NCBI RefSeq assembly: GCF_000002875.2
Contig: NC_009389.2
Coordinates: 28,501-92,500, forward strand
Direction of reading: 5' to 3'
DNA: 64,000 bases
DNA from: Leishmania infantum JPCM5
Lineage: Eukaryota; Euglenozoa; Kinetoplastea; Trypanosomatida; Trypanosomatidae
Shown here: positions 48,301-56,800 of the stretch, piece after piece
Position numbering within the stretch: position 1 is the stretch's first letter
Layout: every line of letters begins with the position of its first letter
Made by a program: the position numbers and the translations under genes
Notes under the pieces: model-generated
What the model was told of the DNA's origin: nothing
Database searches by the model: none
What the model saw: the letters and a program-made list of their open reading frames with translations, nothing else

Positions 48301-49739
48301 CCCAGTCGTCTTCGACGACGGTTGCGCCTCCGCTCGCCATGAGCCTCTTTGTGGTGAATCTGCAAGCTGCAGTGGATCACTGGCGTGAGCGCCACCGCAG
48401 CCCCATCCTCGGTGTTCCACCCCCAGCGTCAAGTCACGCACAGCAGCAGGAGCAGGTGTCCCTACCGGCTCAGCCATCCGTGAGCGCAGCACGAGACGGG
48501 CGCACAGCCGACACAAAATCGGCCGCTACCGCAGCGGCCACGCCCGCGGGCGCGGAGGCCTCGTTGACGGAAACTGGCAAGGATGGCTTACCTGGCCCCA
48601 TCGTTTTGCTTGCGTCCCCACGGATGCTCCCGCACGGACTGCACGCGGTCTACAAGCCTGCCGGCGTGAACTGCACCCTGCACGCGCACTACCCGTCCCT
48701 CGTCTACCCGTTTCTCACTCGCGAGCTGCCCTGGAGGGCGAGAGGGGCGGTAGCGGCGGATGGCAGCGACAGGAATCGTGGAGCTGGTGCGTCGTCCTCC
48801 CCAGTCCCCTGCGTGCCGGTGCTTCGTCAGCAGGGCCTCGTAAACCGCATTGACGTGGGCACGAGCGGCGTCGTCCTTGTTGCTCGCACCGCTGCCGCGC
48901 TGCACAGCGCGGCCGACGCGATGATACGAGAGCATCACATGCGCAAGACGTATCGTGCGCTCGTACAACGGTGGCCTCCCTTCTCGTCCTCGTCCTCGTC
49001 CAGCGCGTCCACAGTGCCGTGCGGCGATGACAGCGCAGCAACGGCGCCGCTCTTTAGCGTGTCGCCCTTCTTGTCCCCGATGGCGAGCGCCGTTGTGTGC
49101 GCACCGGTGTACGCGGCTGGCGCCACGGCGTCCTCGATCCGCCGGCGCTCAGCACTGCCGCTGAGTCATGGTCGCCAACTTCAGCCGCCCGGGCAACCAA
49201 GTGCCGATGCGCTCGCAGCCTCTCGCGCCAGCTCGACTCTGTCGTGGTCATCGAGCGTACACGTCTCTCCCTCCTCCTTAGAGAACGTGCATCAGCAGTA
49301 CGCCACCCTGCACGCCGCTCTACAGGACCAGCGGAATGCCATCACGCGCTACCGCGTACTCGAGTACTTCGCGTCTGCCGGAGTCGCCTACGTGCAGGTG
49401 GAGCTGCGCAGCGGGCGGCGGCATCAGATACGGCAGCATTTTGCGCAGCTCGGCTTCCCTCTTGTTGGTGATGCTCGCTACCACGCCGGGGTAGTCGCAG
49501 GCCACGCGGGAACGACGTTCGGGATGCAGCGAGCTGCGCTCCACGCCTACACGGTTGACATCCTCGCCACCACAGACAGCGACGGCCTGGCGAGCGGCGA
49601 GGAGGTGCCCGACCGCGTGGTGGTGCAGGCGGCGCTGCCAGCCGACATGCATCGCGCTCTGCTTGCACTTCGGCAAGCGGAACAAGCCAAGTCGGGTCAG
49701 CAGCAGCAGCAGCGGCAACCACAGCAACCTCGTGGCTGA
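45333..49739 (+). CDS. RluA-type pseudouridine synthase with very long N-terminal extension
   Basis: A 1,468-residue protein whose C-terminal quarter is an RluA/RluD-family RNA pseudouridine synthase, which converts uridine to pseudouridine in rRNA, tRNA or mRNA. Motif I is YKPAGVN at 1107-1113. Motif II is NRIDVGTSG, with the catalytic aspartate at 1174. Motif III is GRRHQIRQH at 1361-1369, followed by GFPLVGDARY. An about 110-residue insertion rich in Ser/Pro separates motifs II and III. The first about 1,090 residues have no domain that I recognise. They begin with an Arg/Ala/Ser-rich, acid-free stretch suggesting mitochondrial import, contain Ser/Ala-rich disordered parts, and include a helical block near 560-640. 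The C-terminus is Gln-rich. All catalytic landmarks are present, so activity is expected. The substrate is unknown. Confidence 0.88.
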   Translation: MRAAWAATVSRRRSHIACGSSSSPLWALQPRRASSVHRGRVSQATSGASSNTSSSHASNRRGRRPKRGQPNARHIAPAAETRFSASSHRMGCGHIADRVKRRRQLEDAIHAAQAFRSWCVMHAPCTQAAVGASVSATAALRPGELSPSHAPVLHRVGGSVATLADIRYEEGANSRTARHHLGFSPPTAHTTNPPLTAGGAVPLTERRMLEHYAVLLHNVRAAATRVATSDYHRFYAAVVEELLAASKSGGGGGAFSVPRSVVWQDAAASTYHGESGEDATAQAERRLAAWASYWYKDLKQWHSRHGTHTPGAGNAVDAQQMLLHGELWQDVLDGGDGIIGTREEDKSMAVLLLQGQWRAAIDSLLEADATPPRSASAAAMEPNGSSTTASQRPSVAELFSTASVRRRHRVPWRPSSHRGSANSSSSTLPPLPRRLALAPVTPAELRLLRHPPSPGLRVLPHSIASKVQQAGCRERPAGEEVAAAPSLLLEAAAAAEVAGGRATGIPPTCVVRLRRRLWVLQHLPRHLPASLVRFREPRRPSLRAGGGSGREVRSGAIPHAHLLRSHALEKLPWYTLCVLGEVLEASGNGGSTVATVLRNARTHMCAALFLSVHADYAALHDYAHTLFLTLGSSMVARAVVARQRQRGRSDGDAAVTVFESAFAQTAIALLQPPPPEAYAAAGLSPRSASSSGNAADFLARSSSARTPSSSTDITDVHVVPPRVFRRLCAAVQDWRNYHLSLYCETLSQIADSDGMALRELARVLAAQPHGEDALQEEVAVVLAPESAAAIVTALLLQLLDQLSRPSASPSSTTARAPLSFLSNAPRTAGAHASAGCDPQGASPSLPPLPPVLCFSVPHDKAHAVASYFKGIFHPSFFRRVVTAAPCTNGDECQLGDDGAAATSTITTTITTGARTADEENGKASALPSFVLPPAEWERNAAARLVGRTLRRLDRYPTRTTEAFFARYVRGDDVHSKREVGEEGGSEAAAAQSSSTTVAPPLAMSLFVVNLQAAVDHWRERHRSPILGVPPPASSHAQQQEQVSLPAQPSVSAARDGRTADTKSAATAAATPAGAEASLTETGKDGLPGPIVLLASPRMLPHGLHAVYKPAGVNCTLHAHYPSLVYPFLTRELPWRARGAVAADGSDRNRGAGASSSPVPCVPVLRQQGLVNRIDVGTSGVVLVARTAAALHSAADAMIREHHMRKTYRALVQRWPPFSSSSSSSASTVPCGDDSAATAPLFSVSPFLSPMASAVVCAPVYAAGATASSIRRRSALPLSHGRQLQPPGQPSADALAASRASSTLSWSSSVHVSPSSLENVHQQYATLHAALQDQRNAITRYRVLEYFASAGVAYVQVELRSGRRHQIRQHFAQLGFPLVGDARYHAGVVAGHAGTTFGMQRAALHAYTVDILATTDSDGLASGEEVPDRVVVQAALPADMHRALLALRQAEQAKSGQQQQQRQPQQPRG

Positions 49740-50405
49740 CGTGAGCCTCCCACCGCAGGCGAAGGGGAGACACGAAATGGCGTGGCGACGTCTCTTTCCG
49801 TCTCTCTCTCTCTCGCTCGCTCCAGCTCATGCTGGCCGCTTGACGCTCATCCTCACATGCAACACGCGCACGCGCATAACCACATGGACGCACTCGCACG
49901 TATGCATACACCTAAGCTACTTCCTCTTCCTGCTGTCGCTTGGCCTCTTCGAGGAGTCATCGTCTGCGCGCCGAGAGGCAAGGATGTCCGTGTCTGTGTG
50001 GAGGAGAGAAGGAGCACACGTGACGGCAGAACTTGTGCACTCGCGCATCTCCGCAGTGGCGTCATCATGGCCCGCCCGCCTGCTTACTCCATTCCTCGCC
50101 TGTCCCTCTCTGTCTTCCGCTCATCGCCACCACTGCATCTTTTCCTATCCTCCCTTGGTCCTTCTGCCACCGCCTCCGCATCTGCCACTCGCCGCTCCCC
50201 TCGTCCGTGATGGCACCCCGGTGACACGCACCAGCGACAACCACCGCGACTTGTGGCGAAGCAACTCACGTGCAGCTGCCGTTAGGGAGGGGGCGTTGGC
50301 TGAGGGACGAAGGTGACAAGTCGATCCGAAGCGCACGCACGCCGACACCCTGTTTCAGTCGAGTACGCACTACACAGTAGGAATTCAGCCATTGCAAGCA
50401 TACGC
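49740..50405. other. Intergenic spacer
   Basis: No supported gene. A CT run lies at about 49796-49816, and C/T-rich DNA at 50075-50200 lies upstream of the next gene. Confidence 0.4.
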
Positions 50406-51212
50406 ATGGCGCTGCCTTCTCCCACCTCCTCCGCATCCGCGCCGCCCAGCTCGCGCGACAAGGCCAGCTACTGCCTGCAGCAAGCGCAGGCCGCGAAGGC
50501 GGCTGGTAACGCCGCGCTGCAAGCCGGCAATCCACGCGGTGCCTCCTTCGAGTACAAAAAGGTGTACCTCTACCTCGCCGAATACCTTCCATCGGATGTG
50601 GCTCAGTCAGCTTCCTCTGTTGCTCTGGGATACAGCAATGGCGGTGGCAGCAACGCTGACGGCAACAGCGGGCTCGTGCAGATGCTGCAGCAACAGCAAC
50701 GTCGCAAGCAACCAAAGAATGTGGCGGCAGCAGCGGTGACTGGTCACGAATCGTCAGCGTCGCCATCAACGGCGGAGGAAGCAGCGCTGCTCAAGCTGCA
50801 GGAGGAGATGACGCAGCTGTACGCCACCACACTCAACAATCTCGCGCTGGCCCATATGAAGCTGGGGCGTTACCAAGAGGGGGTGAAGTGCGCGACTGCC
50901 GTGCTGGAGCAACCGGCGCTGCGAGCCGCTCTCGATGCCGGCGCGGAGCAGTGCACCTCCGCTCGCTTCAGCGACACCCCGGCTGGCAAGGCACTGCTGC
51001 GTCGCGCCGCCTGCTACGTCAAGCTCTCCGACTGGGCTCTCGCCGAGGCGGATATTCGCACGTTGAGAAGGGCAACACCAGAAGGAGCTCCTGCGGCCAG
51101 CGGTGGCGATGCCCTTGATACGGCGGTGGTGCAGTTGACGCAAGCGGTGGAGCAAGGTCGTAAGGCAGAGGCCGCGAAGGAGAAGAAAATGATGCGGCTC
51201 ATGTTCGCGTAG
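50406..51212 (+). CDS. TPR protein (TTC9/immunophilin-type TPR domain)
   Basis: A 268-residue protein with a three-motif tetratricopeptide-like domain. Helix 1 is AAKAAGNAALQAGNPRGASFEYKK (about 29-52), typical of the opening of co-chaperone TPRs. After an insertion rich in Gln/Ala (about 75-130) the second repeat is YATTLNNLALAHMKLGRYQE (about 140-160), and the third is GKALLRRAACYVKLSDWALA (about 195-215). The C-terminal helix (KAEAAKEKKMMRLMFA) resembles the end of FKBP/cyclophilin-40 TPR domains. No peptidyl-prolyl isomerase domain is present. The fold suggests binding of a peptide such as the Hsp90 or Hsp70 C-terminus, but I have not verified the carboxylate-clamp residues. The first ATG in frame is 50406; the longer frame would require a GTG. 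Confidence 0.8.
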   Translation: MALPSPTSSASAPPSSRDKASYCLQQAQAAKAAGNAALQAGNPRGASFEYKKVYLYLAEYLPSDVAQSASSVALGYSNGGGSNADGNSGLVQMLQQQQRRKQPKNVAAAAVTGHESSASPSTAEEAALLKLQEEMTQLYATTLNNLALAHMKLGRYQEGVKCATAVLEQPALRAALDAGAEQCTSARFSDTPAGKALLRRAACYVKLSDWALAEADIRTLRRATPEGAPAASGGDALDTAVVQLTQAVEQGRKAEAAKEKKMMRLMFA

Positions 51213-51856
51213 CGAACGAAGGGTGGCGGTGCAGGGCGAGGGGGGAGGGGGCATGAAGACGCCCACCCAGGCAACGGATGCGCCTCAAAGGGGGTGCGGG
51301 GGCCCTCCCCGGAAGTCGTTTTCCGTTCCATCACGCGCACCACCACCAAGACCACGTAAACGAAAGCGAGAACCCCCCCGCTGACCACTGAAAGCGGCAA
51401 GTGCGCATATCAACGCCGGAACACACACATACACAGCTGCATGCATGTGTACAGTGTGGCACATTCAAGTAGCAAGCACGTGGGCGCCACACATGTGTGT
51501 GTGTGTGTGTGTGTGTGTAGGTGCGGGCATGCAGGCAAGCCTTGTGTCTGCGCCTACATTATGCCGTCTGCTCGTTCCGCCACCTACCCGCTTCGCCACT
51601 TCCTCTCTCTCCCTCTTCCCAACCTACCCCCCCCCTCTCGCTCCACGAAACAATGTTGTGCATCTCTTGCACGCCACACTCGAAGCAGTCTTCTTGGCGC
51701 CGTTGACGTCGTGGAGCACACGTTTTCTTGTCTGCTGCGTGTGTTGTTGTTGTGCCTGCTCCAGTCTGCAGCAGGCCGAGAGGCGGTAGTGGAATCCACC
51801 ACCCAACCATACACCCACAGTCACCAGGGAAAGCCGGAAGCACATAAGAATAGAGG
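51213..51856. other. Intergenic spacer
   Basis: No supported gene. A TG run of 25 bases lies at 51494-51518, with C/T-rich DNA at 51595-51645 and a T-rich pyrimidine stretch at 51718-51765 before the next gene. Confidence 0.4.
51494..51518 (+). repeat. TG microsatellite
   Basis: Twenty-five bases of uninterrupted TG in the leader region of the uL29m gene. It is probably polymorphic. Confidence 0.9.
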
Positions 51857-53299
51857 ATGCGGTGCTCTGCGCGGCGTGCCAACGTGGCGGCGCTGTACGA
51901 GTTCGTTGATGGCAACTTCCTCAACAATAAGCGGCCCGCCATCCCGGGTGGGGCGTGGCCGCTGGAAAGCTTGCGCCGCAAGAGTCTTGCCGACCTGCAG
52001 CAGATATGGTTGTCCTTGCTGAAGGAGCGCAACATGCTGAGCACCATCAAAGAGCACTACCTGAGGCATCAGGAGGAGCTTGGGGCGATGCCGGCGCCGT
52101 CGCGGCTGAAGATGGTGGAAGAGTCGATGGAAAATGTAAAGAAGGTCGTGAAGGAGCGCGACGCCGAGGCGACGGCCGAGGCCGTGCGCATCTTCAAGGA
52201 GCGCCTCGCCAAGGGCATCTACCGCTACCCACCAGGGCCGCCACCCCCACCTGGGGCCCACGATCCGACGAGCACGGTGAAGCTGGTGCTGAGTCGCCGC
52301 GTCGACGAGGAGCGGCTGCGGGAGTTGCTGGGCCGCTTCGATGTGTTCGAGGCGCACAAGGGCATTGTGACGCTCACGATGCAGTTGCCCGAGGACGTTC
52401 TAACGCAGAAACGCGACGCGGAGCAGCTGTGGCAGCAGTACATGGCAGAGCGGCGCGATGTGGAGGAGTACTACAAGTGGCCGGGCAGCAGCACAGGGAG
52501 CGCCGAGTCGGCGAGTGTGTACGACCACACGGTAGTGGAGCTTGCCCCGGGGGTGTACAGTGGGCACCGCGGCACATCAGCAGCAGAGTCGAACTGTGTG
52601 GACAACAGCAACGCCGGCGATCACGGCGTCATCCAGGCAGCGCGGCTGCCGGTGCCGCCACCGAAGACGCGGCCCCCGCCCCCGCGCAACCCACTCGAGC
52701 ACATCAAGTACCAGCAGCGCTCTGTTCTCAGCAAGGCGGTCATTCAGCTCGGATACTTCCCCAACATCACGATAACGGCGCCGCGGTTCACCAAGGCGGA
52801 TGACGTGCCGCGTCCCGTACACCCGGACGAAATCGAGGGTCCGTGGGAGGTGCGCGTCACCTACGACGCAAAGGACGGACTGGACTACGTGCAGTCTCTC
52901 GGCCTGACGTCCATCGACGGTGCCGCCGTGCTGTCCGTGGAGGAGGCGTTTCCTGAAGCGGCGCAGCCGTACGCCGCCGTGGACCCGGTCTACCAGGAGG
53001 CCGTCCGCCGCGAGATGGCACAGGAGGAGACGCTGATGAAGTGGCCGAACGTGCCGAAGTGGAAGTACCAGTACGACCTTTACACCAAGAAGCACCTTGC
53101 ACAGGTGGTGCAGTACAACTACTCGAACGTGGTCGACTACGTGGACCGCGAGGTGCTCCTGACCGGCCGCTCCGTCTGGGAGTCGCCGATCGACATCGAC
53201 CCCACGTGCGGCGGCATGAAGTCGGTGCCGGCGCACGCGAAGAAGCCGAAGCGGTACATGACACACGGCTTGGGCGAGGTCGGGGTGACGGACATCTAA
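51857..53299 (+). CDS. Mitochondrial large ribosomal subunit protein uL29m (MRPL47)
   Basis: A 480-residue mitoribosomal protein. The uL29m/MRPL47 core is at about residues 33-101: AWPLESLRRKSLADLQQIWL, then LLKERNMLSTIKEHY and a helix RLKMVEESMENVKKVVKER. This matches the two-helix uL29 fold with the animal/fungal mitochondrial signature W-x(2)-x-LR-x-KS-x-(E/A)DL-x(2)-(L/I)W. The rest (about 105-480) is a kinetoplastid extension with a Pro-rich loop (about 122-132), a second Pro-rich segment (about 270-285) and a C-terminal part rich in Tyr and Trp. Kinetoplastid mitoribosomes have much reduced rRNA and greatly enlarged proteins, which explains a protein nearly twice the length of human MRPL47. 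The N-terminus (MRCSARRANVAALYEF) is a short presequence candidate. Confidence 0.88.
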   Translation: MRCSARRANVAALYEFVDGNFLNNKRPAIPGGAWPLESLRRKSLADLQQIWLSLLKERNMLSTIKEHYLRHQEELGAMPAPSRLKMVEESMENVKKVVKERDAEATAEAVRIFKERLAKGIYRYPPGPPPPPGAHDPTSTVKLVLSRRVDEERLRELLGRFDVFEAHKGIVTLTMQLPEDVLTQKRDAEQLWQQYMAERRDVEEYYKWPGSSTGSAESASVYDHTVVELAPGVYSGHRGTSAAESNCVDNSNAGDHGVIQAARLPVPPPKTRPPPPRNPLEHIKYQQRSVLSKAVIQLGYFPNITITAPRFTKADDVPRPVHPDEIEGPWEVRVTYDAKDGLDYVQSLGLTSIDGAAVLSVEEAFPEAAQPYAAVDPVYQEAVRREMAQEETLMKWPNVPKWKYQYDLYTKKHLAQVVQYNYSNVVDYVDREVLLTGRSVWESPIDIDPTCGGMKSVPAHAKKPKRYMTHGLGEVGVTDI

Positions 53300-53818
53300 A
53301 GAAACGTGGCCATGGTGGTGCTGCCAGGGGTGCTTGGCTGTTTCAAGGTGAGGGCGGGGGTGTTCGAGACCGTGCGCAGGATGTGTGTGTGTGTATATAT
53401 GTGTTGATCTCGTCAAAGAATAGTCGGTGGGGAGGGTCGGCGTTGTCGCGGTAGTGTATGCATGCGCACTTGTTCAGAATAGCGAGAACGAAGATGGGCA
53501 TATCGCATAGAGCTGGCGGCGACCCCGTTGCGCACCTTCGCGCGCCGTCCAGTAGGCAACGAAAAGGTGGTGCATGGGGGTGGGGGGGTTGCCCTGTGCG
53601 CCCTCGGTGCCGTCACCCCACCCCACATCGAGCTTCATGGCAATCTCACTTCTCTCTTCTCTCCTACTCAAACATGTATGCGTGGCGTATGACTGGTTGA
53701 CTGCCACGGGGGGAGGGGTGTCGTTGATGGAAACACGCTCGAGCACACACACAGAGCGCGCGGGAGAGATCAAGAGAGTGTCCATCAAGTCTTTTCCTCG
53801 TCATTTTTTTTTGGTATC
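53300..53818. other. Intergenic spacer with T-run directly before the next ATG
   Basis: No supported gene. A C/T tract lies at about 53643-53668. The last pyrimidine tract (about 53788-53814, with nine T) ends only five bases before the ATG at 53819, with no AG in between, so the acceptor must lie upstream of it or the real start is further downstream. Confidence 0.45.
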
Positions 53819-56800
53819 ATGAGTGTCCACGCCACTGAAGAGGCCATCAGCCCACCCTCCATCAGCGGCCACGCGGGGCGGCAGCACAGCACCTCTATCA
53901 TGTGCGCAGAGGACCGCGCCGACAACAGCAGCGGCGCTGGCAGCTCTGCTGCAGCCTTTCGCAGCAGCAGTTGCGTGAGTGCCACCGCTAGCGCTGGAGG
54001 TGTTGCAGCCGGCGGGCCTCTCACGTCTTGGCGCCGATCCTTCTCACCTTCCAGTGCCGCGAATGCCTTGAGCGGTGGCTGTGCGCCCATCACCACCGTC
54101 CACAGTAACAGTGGCGTCGGAAGTGGAGCGTCAACGCAGTCGCGTCTGCGGCCGTCGTCCCTGCAGCACTGCCGAGCGTCTAGTGTGATGTGGGGTGGAC
54201 TGGTGGGTGCGCGCGGTGGCACAGCGGCAGCCGGCAGCAACACCAACGCGTCCGCGGTCACCAATGTATATACGCTGCAGCTGCCGGGCGACGACGGTGG
54301 CGTTGAGATGGCCGCGGCAAAGCCGTTGCTGCTGGGTGCACTGCGCATGCGCGAAACGTACAAGGGCGTGGACAAGGGTCACTGCGAGGTGGGCATTGGC
54401 GGCACCGGCAGCGGCGCATCCAACAGCCTCACCAGCGCCGCCACTTTGGCTGCCGACGCGAGCCGCGCCACGCATTCAATGCAAGGTGTCCCGCACCCGC
54501 CCCAACCCGCATCCCAGTCGCAGCACCTACAGACGCAGCAGCAGCAGCAGCAGCAGCAGCAAGTCCCCTCACCACCGCTCATGACAGGGCCCACCACCCT
54601 GCAGCAGGTGGACGGCGTTTTCCACTGGTCGGACGAGAAGACGCCAATCGCCTCGTGGGCGCAGTTCCGCGCCGACGTGCTTGCACTGGCGGCGTGCGTG
54701 CAGGACCCCTCCTGCGTTGCGGCGAGCAAGTACCGCCTGGAAGTGCTGGAGGAGAAGTACCACCTTCACCGGCTCTACAACGCTGACGTCGAGGAGAACA
54801 GCGACCACTACCGCCGCGGTGGCGGCCTCTTCGCGAACGCCTGCCGCGTCGATACCTGCGTCGGTGCCGCGACCGCAATGAACGCTCAGGTGCTGGTTGA
54901 GTATATCCAGCGCACCGTTGACGAGCGCGGCGACGACATTGTCGGCGTGTCTGACAGCACACCACTGGGAAGAGGGTTGGCCACGGCAGGTGCCAGCGGC
55001 GGCAGCAGCGGCGTTGTGGGAGCGTCGGGTGGGGAGCAGCTGACGCTGGCTCGCGTCTGCGAGCTGCTCGACTTCCCCGAACCTTACCTACTGACAGTGG
55101 AAGGGCTTGGCCTGCAGCCGTCGGTGAACCGCGCCTTGCCGTACTACGACGCGCTGGACCCCTCGATGAACGGCGGTGGCCGCAACAGCGCCGCGCTGCT
55201 TCGCCTTTTTCTCTCCCTTGACCAACGCCCACAGTGGGGGGCGTACCTGGCGGGTGTGGTGCTGCCGTGCCTGAGGCGCAACGAGCTGCGCACGGGCGGT
55301 GTCCAAGCGACGGAAATGACTCTCGAGATCACGGGTGCGCTCGCCCAGGAATGGGAGAACACGGCCGCGTGGGTGCGAACGCACGAGCTCGATAGCTTCT
55401 GCAGCAACCAGTTCCAGCTTGCCTTTCCAGTCACGAAGTGGTGCAGCCGCGGCGGCAGCGTCGGGAGTGGGGCGTTCTCCTTCTTTGACATGCACGTCGG
55501 CCGCGCATACAGCGGTGAGGCGTGCGATGACCGCTCGATCACCGCCAACAACATGCACGGCGTCGGCCGCGGCCCCTCTGACTCGGTGGCTAACGGGAAC
55601 GCCGCCTCTGCTGCCGCCCTCCCACCCGGCGCGAGTTCTGACGAGGCAGTGAACTACGACAACTACCAGCAGCTGCTCGACCACATATTCCTCCCTCTCT
55701 TCATGGCCACTCTGGCGCCGGAGGACCCGAAATACGTCGACCTCGCAACGCTGCTGCAGCACACCGGTGCTATCCTCCTTACTGGCAATGAGAACGCAGA
55801 CGTCATGGGCAGCACCGCGGCCGGCGGTGGTGAGCACGGATGTGCGAACGGCACTCGCGCGGATGGTGGCGCTGCAGCCGGCAAAGCCGCGGCGCTGCAT
55901 GTGGACGCGATGAGCACCGACTGGCGGCGTCGTCCGGCTGACACGCCGTACACGGAGCCCGTCTCTCTCACGTACCTCTGCTACTACATCTGGGCAAACC
56001 TGTGCTCACTCAACGCGCTGCGCCGTCGTCGTGGGCAGAACGTGCTGCAACTGCGTGTCGTGGCATCAAGTGCCACAATGCCAAACACGTCCTCGGCACA
56101 CGACGCGAGTCTGCTGCTGCTGTCGTACCTCATCGCTGACGTCGTCGTCGACGCCGTTGCGCTGGACCGGCAGCCGGTACTGCAGTACCTCTACGGTCTT
56201 CACCAGATCGGCGTGGCCATGTGCCCCATCGCCCGTAGCAGTCTCGGCACCACAAGCCTGGACGAGCACCCTGTGGCACGACTGCTGTGGCGCGGCTTGT
56301 GCGTCTCGCTCTGCACCCTCAACCCTCTATACTACCACTCCTCACAGGAACCACTGTTGGAGGAGTACACAACGGCGGCGAAGATGCACCGCCTCTCGCC
56401 GACCGACATCAGCGAGATGGCGCTGTACTCCGTGTGCATGTCCTCGTTCGAAGACGAGGTGAAGGCGTCCTGGGTCGGCGCAGGCCTCCTGCGCGACGGC
56501 TGGCGGGCAAACGCGGTCGAGCTGACCAGCGTACCGACGGCGCGGTTGCAGCTGCGCTACGAGTCATGGACGGCGGAGCGTAAGCTGCTGCTCCCGCCGT
56601 CCGGCTCCCCGGCAGGCTTCCCTACAGGGGCCGCAGGGTCCGTCGCCGAGATCGGGTCGCCGTTGGACGACACGCAGAGCATGGTCCGCCGCGACATGGC
56701 CACAGCAGCGAGGCGCTTCACCACTACACCGTCGCCGCATCGGAACGCATCCAACGCCTTAGCCCCGGATGGGCAAGCGGGCATGGGCTTGACGGGCGGG

